Below the pieces are notes generated by a model. The model did not search any database and was not told the origin of the DNA. It was given only the letters and a program-made list of their open reading frames with translations. A DNA stretch of 29,685 nucleotides from a virus: positions 1 through 29,685 of IMG/VR virus record IMGVR_UViG_3300046387_000245, one strand, 5' to 3'. Numbering within the stretch: position 1 is the first letter of the stretch; each line of letters starts with the position of its first letter. Both the position numbers and the translations under genes were made by a program. This document shows, one piece after another, positions 23,417 through 29,685 of the stretch.

Positions 23417-23767
23417 TTAACTTGGTACGTTTACTGACGCGCCTTGCGCTGGGATATTTAGTCCTATGTTTTCGCCTTGGACAATCTGACTTCTAAATCT
23501 TCGTTTGCCTCTGCGTTTACGCCTTGCAAGGGCATTTAAGCTATCTGCAATGGCCTCTGCTTCTTTTTGGTCAGTAATACGGCCTTTGTACATAGTAGAG
23601 CCGCCAGAGCCGCCAGAGCCGCTACCATAATCTATGTCTCCGGCATTACCGCCGAAGCCGCCAAAGTTGCCGCCCATACTTCCGAAGCCGCCCCCACCGA
23701 AGCCGCCTCCGCCTCCACCGCCGCCGAAGCCTCCGCCTCCGCCGCCGCCGCCGCCACCGTCACACAT
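23417..23767 (-). CDS. Gly-rich gp7.3-like small virion protein
   Basis: A 116-residue protein. Residues 2-55 are almost all Gly with a few Phe, Asn and Ser. Then a charged helix (DQKEAEAIADSLNAL), a basic ARRKRRGKRRFR motif at ~81-93 and a short GENIGLNIP end. It sits directly before the portal gene. T7 genes 6.7 and 7.3 lie in the same place and their products end in a Lys/Arg-rich motif plus a Gly-rich INI tail, so I infer a gp7.3/6.7-type virion or tail assembly protein. It is paired with the Pro-rich gene next to it, which shares the basic motif. The repetitive GGN codons could drift in length. Confidence 0.6.
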   Translation of the reverse strand: MCDGGGGGGGGGGFGGGGGGGGFGGGGFGSMGGNFGGFGGNAGDIDYGSGSGGSGGSTMYKGRITDQKEAEAIADSLNALARRKRRGKRRFRSQIVQGENIGLNIPAQGASVNVPS

Positions 23768-23770
23768 AAC

Positions 23771-24028
23771 TTATGCCGCCGACTTTGGGATGGAGAGGCC
23801 ACCAGTATTGGTGGAAGAGCCAGTGCCGCCGAAATTTGCGCTACCCGCCATGTTGACGCTTTCCTCTGGTTTGATACGGAACCGTTTCTTGCCACGCTTC
23901 TTTTTGTTCTGTGTAGCTAGGTTGGTTTCAAACTCGAAGGTTTGTATGTCTTGTGGGCCTGCCGCCGCCGCTTTCGGTGGAGCGGGAGGGGGCGGTGGTG
24001 CCTTGGGAGCTTTAGGGCGACTGCACAT
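23771..24028 (-). CDS. Pro-rich gp7.3-like small virion protein
   Basis: An 85-residue protein from ATG 24028, starting MCSRPKAPKAPPPPPAPPK, followed by a short globular stretch (DIQTFEFETNLATQ), the basic motif KKKRGKKRFRIKPEES at ~43-58 and a Gly/Ser/Asn-rich end with GGLSIP. The order (MC start, low-complexity N-terminus, K-R-G-K-R-F-R motif, Gly-rich end with L-x-I-P) repeats that of its Gly-rich neighbour, so the two look like diverged paralogues. An upstream start at 24109 would overlap the previous gene by about 100 bp and is rejected. Virion role by analogy with T7 gp6.7/gp7.3. Confidence 0.65.
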   Translation of the reverse strand: MCSRPKAPKAPPPPPAPPKAAAAGPQDIQTFEFETNLATQNKKKRGKKRFRIKPEESVNMAGSANFGGTGSSTNTGGLSIPKSAA

Positions 24029-24212
24029 TTTCTTCTTCGTCCTCGTTATTGTGGAGTTGTCTAAGTTTTTCGATAACCATTTGTTGGCCTTGTAGAATAC
24101 GCAAGGCATCTATAGGTATCTGGGAATCCTTTGGAAGTTTGTCAGGGAACTGCTCTTCCATGTAGGTAAGCAGTTCCACAGAGACAAACGGAGTACTAGA
24201 AAACACTTTCAT
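24012..24212 (-). CDS. Small conserved-looking protein, unknown (66 aa)
   Basis: MKVFSSTPFVSVELLTYMEEQFPDK, then IDALRILQGQQMVIEKLRQLH and an acidic end. The pattern of a predicted helix with GQQ.VI..LR.LH is one I associate with small proteins upstream of the portal in marine T7-like phages, but I cannot name a family. GGAAA lies upstream of the ATG. It is the first gene after the boundary palindrome at 24240-24254 and overlaps the Pro-rich gene by 17 bp, so it heads the virion block. Confidence 0.7.
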   Translation of the reverse strand: MKVFSSTPFVSVELLTYMEEQFPDKLPKDSQIPIDALRILQGQQMVIEKLRQLHNNEDEEENVQSP

Positions 24213-24239
24213 GATGTTTTTCCGATAATGTCCAAAAAC

Positions 24240-24254
24240 CGTTACACTGTAACG
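24240..24254. repeat. Boundary palindrome overlapping the RNR stop codon
   Basis: CGTTAC-ACT-GTAACG. The minus-strand arms encode the last three residues of the ribonucleotide reductase and its TAA. Minus-strand RNA then reads GGTTTTT, giving an 8-bp hairpin plus U run, the best terminator-like version of the repeat. It lies between DNA metabolism and the virion block. Confidence 0.9.
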
Positions 24255-26146
24255 ATATCGACAACCTCACAGCTATCGCCCGAACAAGCCAAAGTCTGAC
24301 TGCCCATCGTATTGTCTTCCTTCTCATATTCACGAAGGCGTGACCAATCAACGCTGGCAGGCATTTTTGCTATTAGTTCTTTGTAGGTTTCCTCATCAAT
24401 ATCTTGGTAAGGAGCTTGGCGATATACATGGTCGCTATAGGGCAGGAACGAGATGCCCGATAGGATGCTGAAGTTGTCGTAAACCCATGCGCCAACGTGC
24501 ATCCACTCTTCATCCTTAACTGAAATAGTTACAGACGGCTTATGCTCACAGAAGTGGATAGCATACAGCTTCCAAATCTCTAGTTGTTCGATGGCACTCA
24601 TTTCGGTACGAGTTATCGCACCGTCAGGTGAACGCATAGGAAAGCTAAACACTGTGGTGTTGTCTGGCTTGAGATACTCAGGTTCTGAAGGTATCCCCTG
24701 CTCAATCATGAACTGCGTTAGCGGGTCTTTGTTATCGCCGCGAACATTGCGAATATAGTAGTCAGAATGACGAGCATGAATGCCGCTGGCGGAATCAACA
24801 AGCTGTGAGACAGTACCACTAGGCTTGACACAGGTGATAGCCGTACTCTGAGGGATTGCAAGTAGCTCTGCATAATCCCTGTTTGTTTGTACTGCCACGC
24901 TACGAAGGCTCTCCAGAAGGGATGGTTCAGGATTTTTCGTGTATTCATTGTCCATAATACCTGTCAGACTTACACCCAACAGCCTTTCTTCATCAGTGTT
25001 TTTGTTCCAAATGGGACGTAGGTAGGGCATGTAGGTAAACATTGACTGCACAGTCCCAATGATTGTCGCAATCTTGACCTTTTTCTTCAGGGTCTGTGGT
25101 GTGTCTGTAGCTCTTACGACTACCTCAGACAGGTTGCAGAACTGATAAGGGCGCAACAGGATTTCAGAGCATGGGTTGCACCCAAACTCATGGTCGTGTT
25201 CTCGCCGTCCGTTGTTTTCTACATGTGCTTGTGCGGCTACGCGGCTGAAGATGCCCCGCTCACCTGACTTGCTTTCTACCAAGGCAACCCATTCACGCAT
25301 GAATGCTTCCATGTCGGGGGTCTTGGTGTAGACCACTGAGTTGTTTGCCAAGGCCATCTCAGGTCGGTGTTCCCACCAGTTGCCTGATTTGGCGGTACGC
25401 ATCTTGTCATCTTGCAGGTTGCTGAGACTAATCATTGCACTGCGGCGGACACCGCCTACGACAACAATCTCACCAATCTTGCACATGATGCTGTGACACT
25501 CGAAGCTGTCCAGACGGCGACCAGCGGCCTCTTTGAACTTGTCCACGGTGTAGCGGAACAACTGGTCAAGCGGCTCTGGGCCACTGGCGCGGCCTCCGAA
25601 AGTCTTCAGTCGCGCACCCGCTGGGCGTATCTTGTCCAAGTTCCACTGCGGAATATCGCCGCTGTACAGGAAAGAGATGAGCTTGCGGTATGCTTTAGAC
25701 CAACCCTCTTTGCTGTCCTGAACAACAATCGTGTCATCGGACGGCGCAAGGTCGGCAGGGATTGTTGGCAGAGCATCTATATAGTGACGCTCCACACTAA
25801 AGCCTACCCCAGTCCCACAAAGCAGGATGAACATTGCCTCATCGAATGCTCTAGGATGATTAACAGGGAGATAGGAACAATTATATATACAAGTGTTGTC
25901 ACGGTCTGCGGCCTCGCCTGCTGTCATTAAGGCTCTCATGGAAGGCATTACATCCAAATTGAGGATGGCCTCACGAACCTGTTTGACAGTCTTCTTATCG
26001 GTTATGTGTCTTTCAATAATGTTTGCCATGAAACGGTCTACGGTTTCACCCCATGACTCGCGGCGTTCCTCTTCAGGAAGCCAACGAGCGTAACGGGAAG
26101 TGGCGATGAATGTTTGGTAGTCTGTGGGGAGATAATTACTTTTCAT
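24242..26146 (-). CDS. nrdJ: Class II (adenosylcobalamin-dependent) ribonucleotide reductase
   Basis: A 634-residue single-chain enzyme that makes deoxyribonucleotides using a cobalamin-generated thiyl radical. Residues equivalent to the Lactobacillus leichmannii enzyme can be placed: C90 (YNCSY), C326 and E328 (NPCSE), C337 (FCNLS, 11 residues later as in that enzyme) and the C-terminal redox pair C621/C626 (CSGDSC). CVKPSGTVSQLVDSASGIHARHS, a phosphate-binding and loop region, is also present. The enzyme is shorter than the Lactobacillus enzyme (739 aa). It needs host-supplied B12, which suits marine Rhodobacteraceae. It overlaps the DUF1599-like gene by 11 bp and ends inside a boundary palindrome. 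It is the marker gene of the cobavirus group. Confidence 0.95.
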   Translation of the reverse strand: MKSNYLPTDYQTFIATSRYARWLPEEERRESWGETVDRFMANIIERHITDKKTVKQVREAILNLDVMPSMRALMTAGEAADRDNTCIYNCSYLPVNHPRAFDEAMFILLCGTGVGFSVERHYIDALPTIPADLAPSDDTIVVQDSKEGWSKAYRKLISFLYSGDIPQWNLDKIRPAGARLKTFGGRASGPEPLDQLFRYTVDKFKEAAGRRLDSFECHSIMCKIGEIVVVGGVRRSAMISLSNLQDDKMRTAKSGNWWEHRPEMALANNSVVYTKTPDMEAFMREWVALVESKSGERGIFSRVAAQAHVENNGRREHDHEFGCNPCSEILLRPYQFCNLSEVVVRATDTPQTLKKKVKIATIIGTVQSMFTYMPYLRPIWNKNTDEERLLGVSLTGIMDNEYTKNPEPSLLESLRSVAVQTNRDYAELLAIPQSTAITCVKPSGTVSQLVDSASGIHARHSDYYIRNVRGDNKDPLTQFMIEQGIPSEPEYLKPDNTTVFSFPMRSPDGAITRTEMSAIEQLEIWKLYAIHFCEHKPSVTISVKDEEWMHVGAWVYDNFSILSGISFLPYSDHVYRQAPYQDIDEETYKELIAKMPASVDWSRLREYEKEDNTMGSQTLACSGDSCEVVDIVTV

Positions 26147-26525
26147 TTTCGTCTTTTTTCGTCTTTATATATTGGTGGAACAGGACGGCGTAGTTGATGA
26201 TGTCAATCAAAGTGTCCTCGACTGACTCATCCTTCACCGCCAACTCATTGTTTTCGGTGAACGAAGCCAACCGACTAAACTTGTCGGTCATGCGAACCAG
26301 AAAGCCCTTTTCTGTAGAGGTGATACCCATATCTTCAGTCCGCCGAAAGTTGGCGAAGATGTCTGCGTCACCTGCGTAGTCTTGGTTTTTCTTGTCCATA
26401 AGAACTCGCGCCTTGGCACACATGGCTTCATGTGCAACCAGAAGGTTTTGGCGTTTGCTATTAGTGCTTTCCCGCATCTCTTTCATGGAGCGACCCATGT
26501 AGTCGTGGTAACTTTCACGAGCCAT
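26136..26525 (-). CDS. DUF1599 / MazG-like nucleotide-modification-associated protein
   Basis: A 129-residue protein. LMDKKNQDYAGDADIFANFRRTEDMG (42-67), FLVRMTDKFSRLASF (75-89) and VKDESVEDTLIDIINYAVL (97-115) reproduce the K-N-x-D-Y...N-F...R-M-x-D-K...D-E-S-x-x-D-T-x-x-D pattern of the DUF1599 family (nucleotide modification associated domain 1), an all-alpha, MazG-related group. It may act on nucleotides or their pool; activity is not established. GGAG lies 7 nt before ATG 26525. It overlaps both neighbours by 11 bp, so it is co-translated with the exonuclease and reductase. Confidence 0.8.
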   Translation of the reverse strand: MARESYHDYMGRSMKEMRESTNSKRQNLLVAHEAMCAKARVLMDKKNQDYAGDADIFANFRRTEDMGITSTEKGFLVRMTDKFSRLASFTENNELAVKDESVEDTLIDIINYAVLFHQYIKTKKDENEK

Positions 26526-27297
26526 GTGCCATCTCCTTCGTGTAACCTTCGTCTGCGGTCAAAGGCGGCTCCCATAGCTTGACGTTGCCGAAGGAGACAT
26601 TCACATCACCAGCACGAAGCAGGTAAGCCATACGAGCATTCATCAGTGCGTCTTCACTGGGCTGTTCAGCTTTGGCATAAGCACCAAGAACGGCCTGCCA
26701 CATATCAAGTGATGTTCTGCATCCAGCAAGGATGCGTTCTGCTTTAACTGGCCCAACGCCACGACAGCCTTTGTAATTGTCCGCCGTATCGCCCGTCAGT
26801 ACTTGGGTATAGAAGTTCTTGAGGGCTTGTTGTTCTGATACCTCAATAACCTCACCTTTGTTGTAGTGGTAGCCAGCAATCGTTTGCAGGTCTTTATCGT
26901 CCGAAACGATGATTGTATCTTCGTCAAAGCTTTGTGTAGCCATGATTCCAAGAACGTCATCCGCCTCAAGCGTAGGCCATATAACTGCTAGGTATTTGGT
27001 TTTGAAGAAGTCCTGTGCAACTCCCAAGCCCATAGGCTTTCGGGTGTTGGCACGGTTGGCTTTGTACTCAGGATTTAGTTCCTTTCTGAAGTTCTTACGG
27101 TCAGACAAGGCGATGATTACCTCTTCCGTTTTGAACTTATCTTTCAAAGCCTCAATGCTCTTCGTCAGTTCAGCCATGACCTCTGCTTCGCTGGTGTGCA
27201 TAGTCCAGAGGTCTTCGTCCCATTTTATTGGGTGTTCGCAAGCCGCCGCTGTGCGGTATGCGATGATGTCTCCATCAACAAGTAGTCGTACATTCAT
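26515..27297 (-). CDS. 5'-3' exonuclease (T7 gp6-like, FEN family)
   Basis: A 260-residue nuclease that removes RNA primers and degrades DNA. Metal-binding acidic residues are visible at D8/D10 (LLVDGDIIAYR), E111-D114 (LEADDVLG), D133-D136 (VSDDKD) and D170/D173 (TGDTADN). They are followed by the helix-three-turn-helix DNA-binding loop GCRGVGPVKAERIL (177-190). Length is close to T7 gp6 (300 aa). It starts in an ATGA overlap with the endonuclease gene. Confidence 0.92.
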   Translation of the reverse strand: MNVRLLVDGDIIAYRTAAACEHPIKWDEDLWTMHTSEAEVMAELTKSIEALKDKFKTEEVIIALSDRKNFRKELNPEYKANRANTRKPMGLGVAQDFFKTKYLAVIWPTLEADDVLGIMATQSFDEDTIIVSDDKDLQTIAGYHYNKGEVIEVSEQQALKNFYTQVLTGDTADNYKGCRGVGPVKAERILAGCRTSLDMWQAVLGAYAKAEQPSEDALMNARMAYLLRAGDVNVSFGNVKLWEPPLTADEGYTKEMAHGS

Positions 27298-27737
27298 GTG
27301 TCAGTTTCCTCAGTGGATAGGTCAGCGTACAGTTTGACCGTATCCGTACTAAACAGCTTCGACAGGTTCACGAGGAACATGCGGGACGCATTATGGTCAC
27401 CGCCGTTAACCACGCGATGGTGGTCTAGCTGTTCAACTATTTTCTTCAGGTTATCAACGCTGAACACCAAGGTGCAAAAAACGTCATCACCCAAAGCAAG
27501 ATTATGAAACCAATAGTCGGCTTCGGTTGCTTTGATACCACTGGGCTTTCCCCAGCTTTGAAACTCGATGCAGATGTTTCCAGTTTTTGACCACTGGTCA
27601 CGCTCTGTTTTGACCTCGATTTTTTTGTTCTGAAGCATGTCCGCAATGCGGTCTTCATGAAGGTGTCCGTAAGCAAGGTCTAAATCAAATTTCTTTCGGT
27701 CTTTCTTAGTGGGTTTCAGCCCAGTTTTTTCCGACAT
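27294..27737 (-). CDS. Endonuclease, PD-(D/E)xK-like (T7 gp3 position)
   Basis: A 147-residue protein from ATG 27737 (GGAGAG just upstream). The open frame extends to 27803, but that start would overlap the polymerase gene by 98 bp rather than 32. KIEVKTERDQWSKTGNICIEFQSWGKPSGI carries the E-V-K core (acidic residue, then ExK) plus a G...E helix upstream (GHLHEDRIAD), typical of PD-(D/E)xK nucleases. The place between polymerase and exonuclease is that of the T7 gene 3 Holliday-junction endonuclease, and a junction-resolving or host-DNA-cutting role is inferred. Confidence 0.78.
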   Translation of the reverse strand: MSEKTGLKPTKKDRKKFDLDLAYGHLHEDRIADMLQNKKIEVKTERDQWSKTGNICIEFQSWGKPSGIKATEADYWFHNLALGDDVFCTLVFSVDNLKKIVEQLDHHRVVNGGDHNASRMFLVNLSKLFSTDTVKLYADLSTEETDT

Positions 27738-29472
27738 TATACTCTCCATCAAGTCGTAGTCGGAAGTTGTAGGCTTCTCCCGCGTCCTTGATGGCTTCCA
27801 CACACAAAGCTCCTACGCGCTCTGTGATGCTCTTTTTGGCTATAATCTGAAGCTCATCATGAACAAATGCCGCTTGGTAATAGTCCTCTCCAAGCACAAA
27901 GCCTTCAGCCTGCATCTTGCGATGGAACTCAACGAGCCACCGCTTGCAGATGATTGCACCCGTGCTTTGAAGAAGCGTATTCAAGCTTGCGTGTTTATGT
28001 CGGACAGGCACTTTTCGCCCATCCAACACTTTTAGGTAGCCCCTGTTTTCTGCCGCCTTGCTTACGTTGTCACGAAGCTTGGCAAGCGCAGGGGTCTTTT
28101 TTAGGAACTGGGCTTTGAGCCTTCGTCCCGCTTTAGCATCTTTACCAACGATACTGCCGATTTTTTCATCACCTCCACCGTAGAGAAACCCGTAGATGAA
28201 AGTCTTTGCAGTCGCTCGTGAAGGTAAGCCAGCGGCTTCCATGTTGGTTGTATGTATGTCTCCCGTAAGTATCTCATCGGCATACGCTCCCCCATCGTAT
28301 AGAGCCATATAATGAGCCAGAGCGCGTAGCTCCAGACCGCTAACATCACAGCCGATAATACGATAGCCATCAGGAGCGATAAAAAGACTCCGACAAGCAC
28401 TACCGTAAGTAGCCCCTGTAGAAGGTATTTGACCAGTGTTGGGATTTGAATGCGTACAACGTGACGTATGCGTTCCCATGTGATTAACGCGCCCATGTAT
28501 TCGTCCTTTCTTAACGAGCTTGAGCCAAGCTTGCTTACCTTCCCCAAGCTGTCCCAGTCGTTTCTGGAGCATCAGGTATTCAGATAGAAGTTTTGCCTCT
28601 GGGTACTCCAAGGCAGAGAGAACAGTCTCGTCCACCTTTGCAAGCCCTGTCTCAGTGAACTCATCAGGTTGCCAGTCGTATCGCTCTCGAAGCGCACGGG
28701 CTATGTGTTCACGGGAACAGGGGTTGAAAACAGTTTCTTTGACTTTGATGAAAGGCTCACCCTTCACATAGCCAAGTTTCTTATTGTTGACCTTGGGTAT
28801 GAACTCTGTCTCTTCACGCCACGGCAGAAAGACTTCCTGTAGTTCAGCCTCAATCTCTGTGCGGCGGTTAGACAACTCGCCATAGAGCTTCCAGCCAGCC
28901 TGCTCATCAAAGGGAAACCCAAGGTACTCCTGCACCAGCAGATGGTGATGCACCTCATGCTCTAACTTGATGGCATCCTCGCTGTACTTCTTGCTCTCAA
29001 TCTTCAAGAACAGGTGTTTGTTTACCACGACATCTTGGCGGCAGTACTCAAGCATCTGCTCAGTGAAAACATCAAAGTCTTCTTGCTCACCAAACTCGCC
29101 CTTCAATTCGCCAAGGCGGTAGCCCCATGCCTTGAGGCTATGTGAGCCAATCATCTTCGGTGGCAGTTTGCCTGCATGATAGAGCGTGAAGTCCTTGTTC
29201 TTAACGTCAGACCAAATGAGGCGGCACATCACTAACGTGTCACGCACCTCGCCTTCATAGTCGAAGTCAAAAATGTTTTTGAGGGCAGGTAAATCGTAGC
29301 CCATAATGTTATGCCCAATCAGGCAGTCAGCCTGTGCAAGGAGTTCAAGCCCTGCCTCAAGCTGGTCAGGACGGAACACATACTCTTCGTCTGTGTCCAC
29401 ATCCCGTGCGACAATGCAGTGTACAATGTCGGGTGTGAGGCTATTCGCCTCTATGTCAAATATCAGTCTCAT
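27706..29472 (-). CDS. Family A DNA polymerase (T7 gp5-like)
   Basis: A 588-residue replicative polymerase. Proofreading residues: D6/E8 (FDIEAN), D60 (GYDLPAL) and D147 (YCRQDVVV). Polymerase motif A D376 (GCDVSGLELR), motif B (AKTFIYGFLYGGGDEKI, with Y427) and motif C H538-D539-E540 (FVHDELQ). It is about 115 residues shorter than T7 gp5 (704). Between the thumb region (LQEVFLPW, ~211-218) and VFNPCSREHI (~248-257) only ~30 residues remain where T7 has ~70-80 including the thioredoxin-binding loop, so processivity is probably thioredoxin-independent. The ATG at 29472 takes its AAGG from the boundary palindrome. Confidence 0.96.
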   Translation of the reverse strand: MRLIFDIEANSLTPDIVHCIVARDVDTDEEYVFRPDQLEAGLELLAQADCLIGHNIMGYDLPALKNIFDFDYEGEVRDTLVMCRLIWSDVKNKDFTLYHAGKLPPKMIGSHSLKAWGYRLGELKGEFGEQEDFDVFTEQMLEYCRQDVVVNKHLFLKIESKKYSEDAIKLEHEVHHHLLVQEYLGFPFDEQAGWKLYGELSNRRTEIEAELQEVFLPWREETEFIPKVNNKKLGYVKGEPFIKVKETVFNPCSREHIARALRERYDWQPDEFTETGLAKVDETVLSALEYPEAKLLSEYLMLQKRLGQLGEGKQAWLKLVKKGRIHGRVNHMGTHTSRCTHSNPNTGQIPSTGATYGSACRSLFIAPDGYRIIGCDVSGLELRALAHYMALYDGGAYADEILTGDIHTTNMEAAGLPSRATAKTFIYGFLYGGGDEKIGSIVGKDAKAGRRLKAQFLKKTPALAKLRDNVSKAAENRGYLKVLDGRKVPVRHKHASLNTLLQSTGAIICKRWLVEFHRKMQAEGFVLGEDYYQAAFVHDELQIIAKKSITERVGALCVEAIKDAGEAYNFRLRLDGEYNVGKNWAETH

Positions 29473-29475
29473 AAT

Positions 29476-29490
29476 CGTTACCTTGTAACG
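29476..29490. repeat. Boundary palindrome, AAG-centre variant over the polymerase start
   Basis: Perfect arms, minus-strand centre AAG. Forms the only clear Shine-Dalgarno (AAGG, 8 nt before ATG) of the DNA polymerase gene. The 27-bp block 29470-29496 is identical to 3473-3499. A further partial copy GTTACAGTGT lies at 29497-29506 across the stop of the preceding gene. Confidence 0.9.
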
Positions 29491-29497
29491 GTTTTAG

Positions 29498-29685
29498 TTA
29501 CAGTGTCTGTCCGCACAGGTTTGCTAAGTCATCGGCAAGGTCACGAAGCTGATGTGCGATGGCTAGGACGGTTTCTTTGTCTTCAGGGTCACTAATCAGA
29601 CCCCCACGCCCGTTGCCATATAGCTCATCAGTTTCATCGAAAAGAGCGTCATAGGTGATTGAAAAAAGTTGAGGCGGTGTTTCAG
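29498..29685 (-). CDS. Unknown acidic protein, C-terminal part (runs off right edge)
   Basis: The last 62 codons of a gene entering from the right edge and ending TAA at 29498. The visible part has an acidic stretch (YDALFDETDELYGNG), then a predicted helix LAIAHQLRDLADDLANL and the end CGQTL. No family recognised. It lies directly upstream of the DNA polymerase, separated by 25 bp that are almost entirely the boundary palindrome. In T7-like genomes this place often holds helicase-linked or small replication genes. Confidence 0.7.
   Translation of the reverse strand, partial: ETPPQLFSITYDALFDETDELYGNGRGGLISDPEDKETVLAIAHQLRDLADDLANLCGQTL

Noticed and set aside
23634-24095. Plus-strand Pro-rich frame opposite the Gly-rich and Pro-rich genes
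   Set aside because: Poly-Pro and poly-Gly read antisense to each other; minus-strand genes fit the overlaps and order.
28101-28547. Minus-strand 148-codon frame with membrane-like segments inside the DNA polymerase gene
   Set aside because: It lies wholly within conserved polymerase motifs in another phase; no start signal.

Overview
The window is most of a marine T7-like podovirus genome. Every supported gene lies on the minus strand, so the genome reads from right (29685) to left (1). The conserved order is DNA polymerase, endonuclease, exonuclease, ribonucleotide reductase, portal, scaffold, capsid, tail tube A/B, internal virion proteins, tail fibre, lysis genes, terminase. A T7-type gene order combined with a single-chain adenosylcobalamin-dependent ribonucleotide reductase, and no phage RNA polymerase in the window, fits the SIO1-like cobaviruses (Cobavirinae, Zobellviridae) of marine Rhodobacteraceae. 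That placement is an inference from family knowledge, not a database match.

Regions, in the direction of transcription: (a) 29685-24242, DNA metabolism: end of an unknown gene, family A DNA polymerase, PD-(D/E)xK-like endonuclease, 5'-3' exonuclease, a DUF1599/MazG-like protein and class II RNR. These supply replication, host DNA breakdown and dNTPs. (b) 24212-19716, head: a small conserved protein, a paired Pro-rich and Gly-rich gp7.3-like set, portal, scaffold and major capsid, followed by a strong intrinsic terminator. (c) 19629-18170: four small basic proteins with no clear T7 counterpart, one of them only 41 aa. (d) 18166-8674: tail tube A and B, GNAT-like gp13 homologue, then gp14-, gp15- and gp16-like ejection proteins. 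(e) 8665-4584: tail fibre with a long ~10-residue repeat array and a C-terminal S74 self-cleaving chaperone, followed by two further probable tail or adhesion proteins. (f) 4504-1042: tail-anchored protein, two holin-like proteins, HNH protein, small and large terminase, small membrane protein. (g) 1041-1: a 371-bp gene-free regulatory region, then a GC- and alanine-rich gene with a near-consensus sigma70 promoter. That gene runs off the left edge and probably starts the early region of a circularised or permuted genome.

The main unexplained signal is a family of 15-bp palindromes, CGTTAC-NNN-GTAACG, with seven perfect-arm copies plus one 13/15 copy. They lie almost only at module boundaries: before the polymerase, before the virion block, before the capsid, after the capsid, before gp15, before HNH/terminase, and twice before the early promoter. 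Two copies are part of an identical 27-bp block that overlaps the ribosome binding sites of two unrelated genes. They look like a genome-wide regulatory element (operator, terminator or RNA switch) of a phage with no visible RNA polymerase of its own.

No tRNA, rRNA, CRISPR array, insertion sequence or integrase was seen. No endolysin was recognised in the window.
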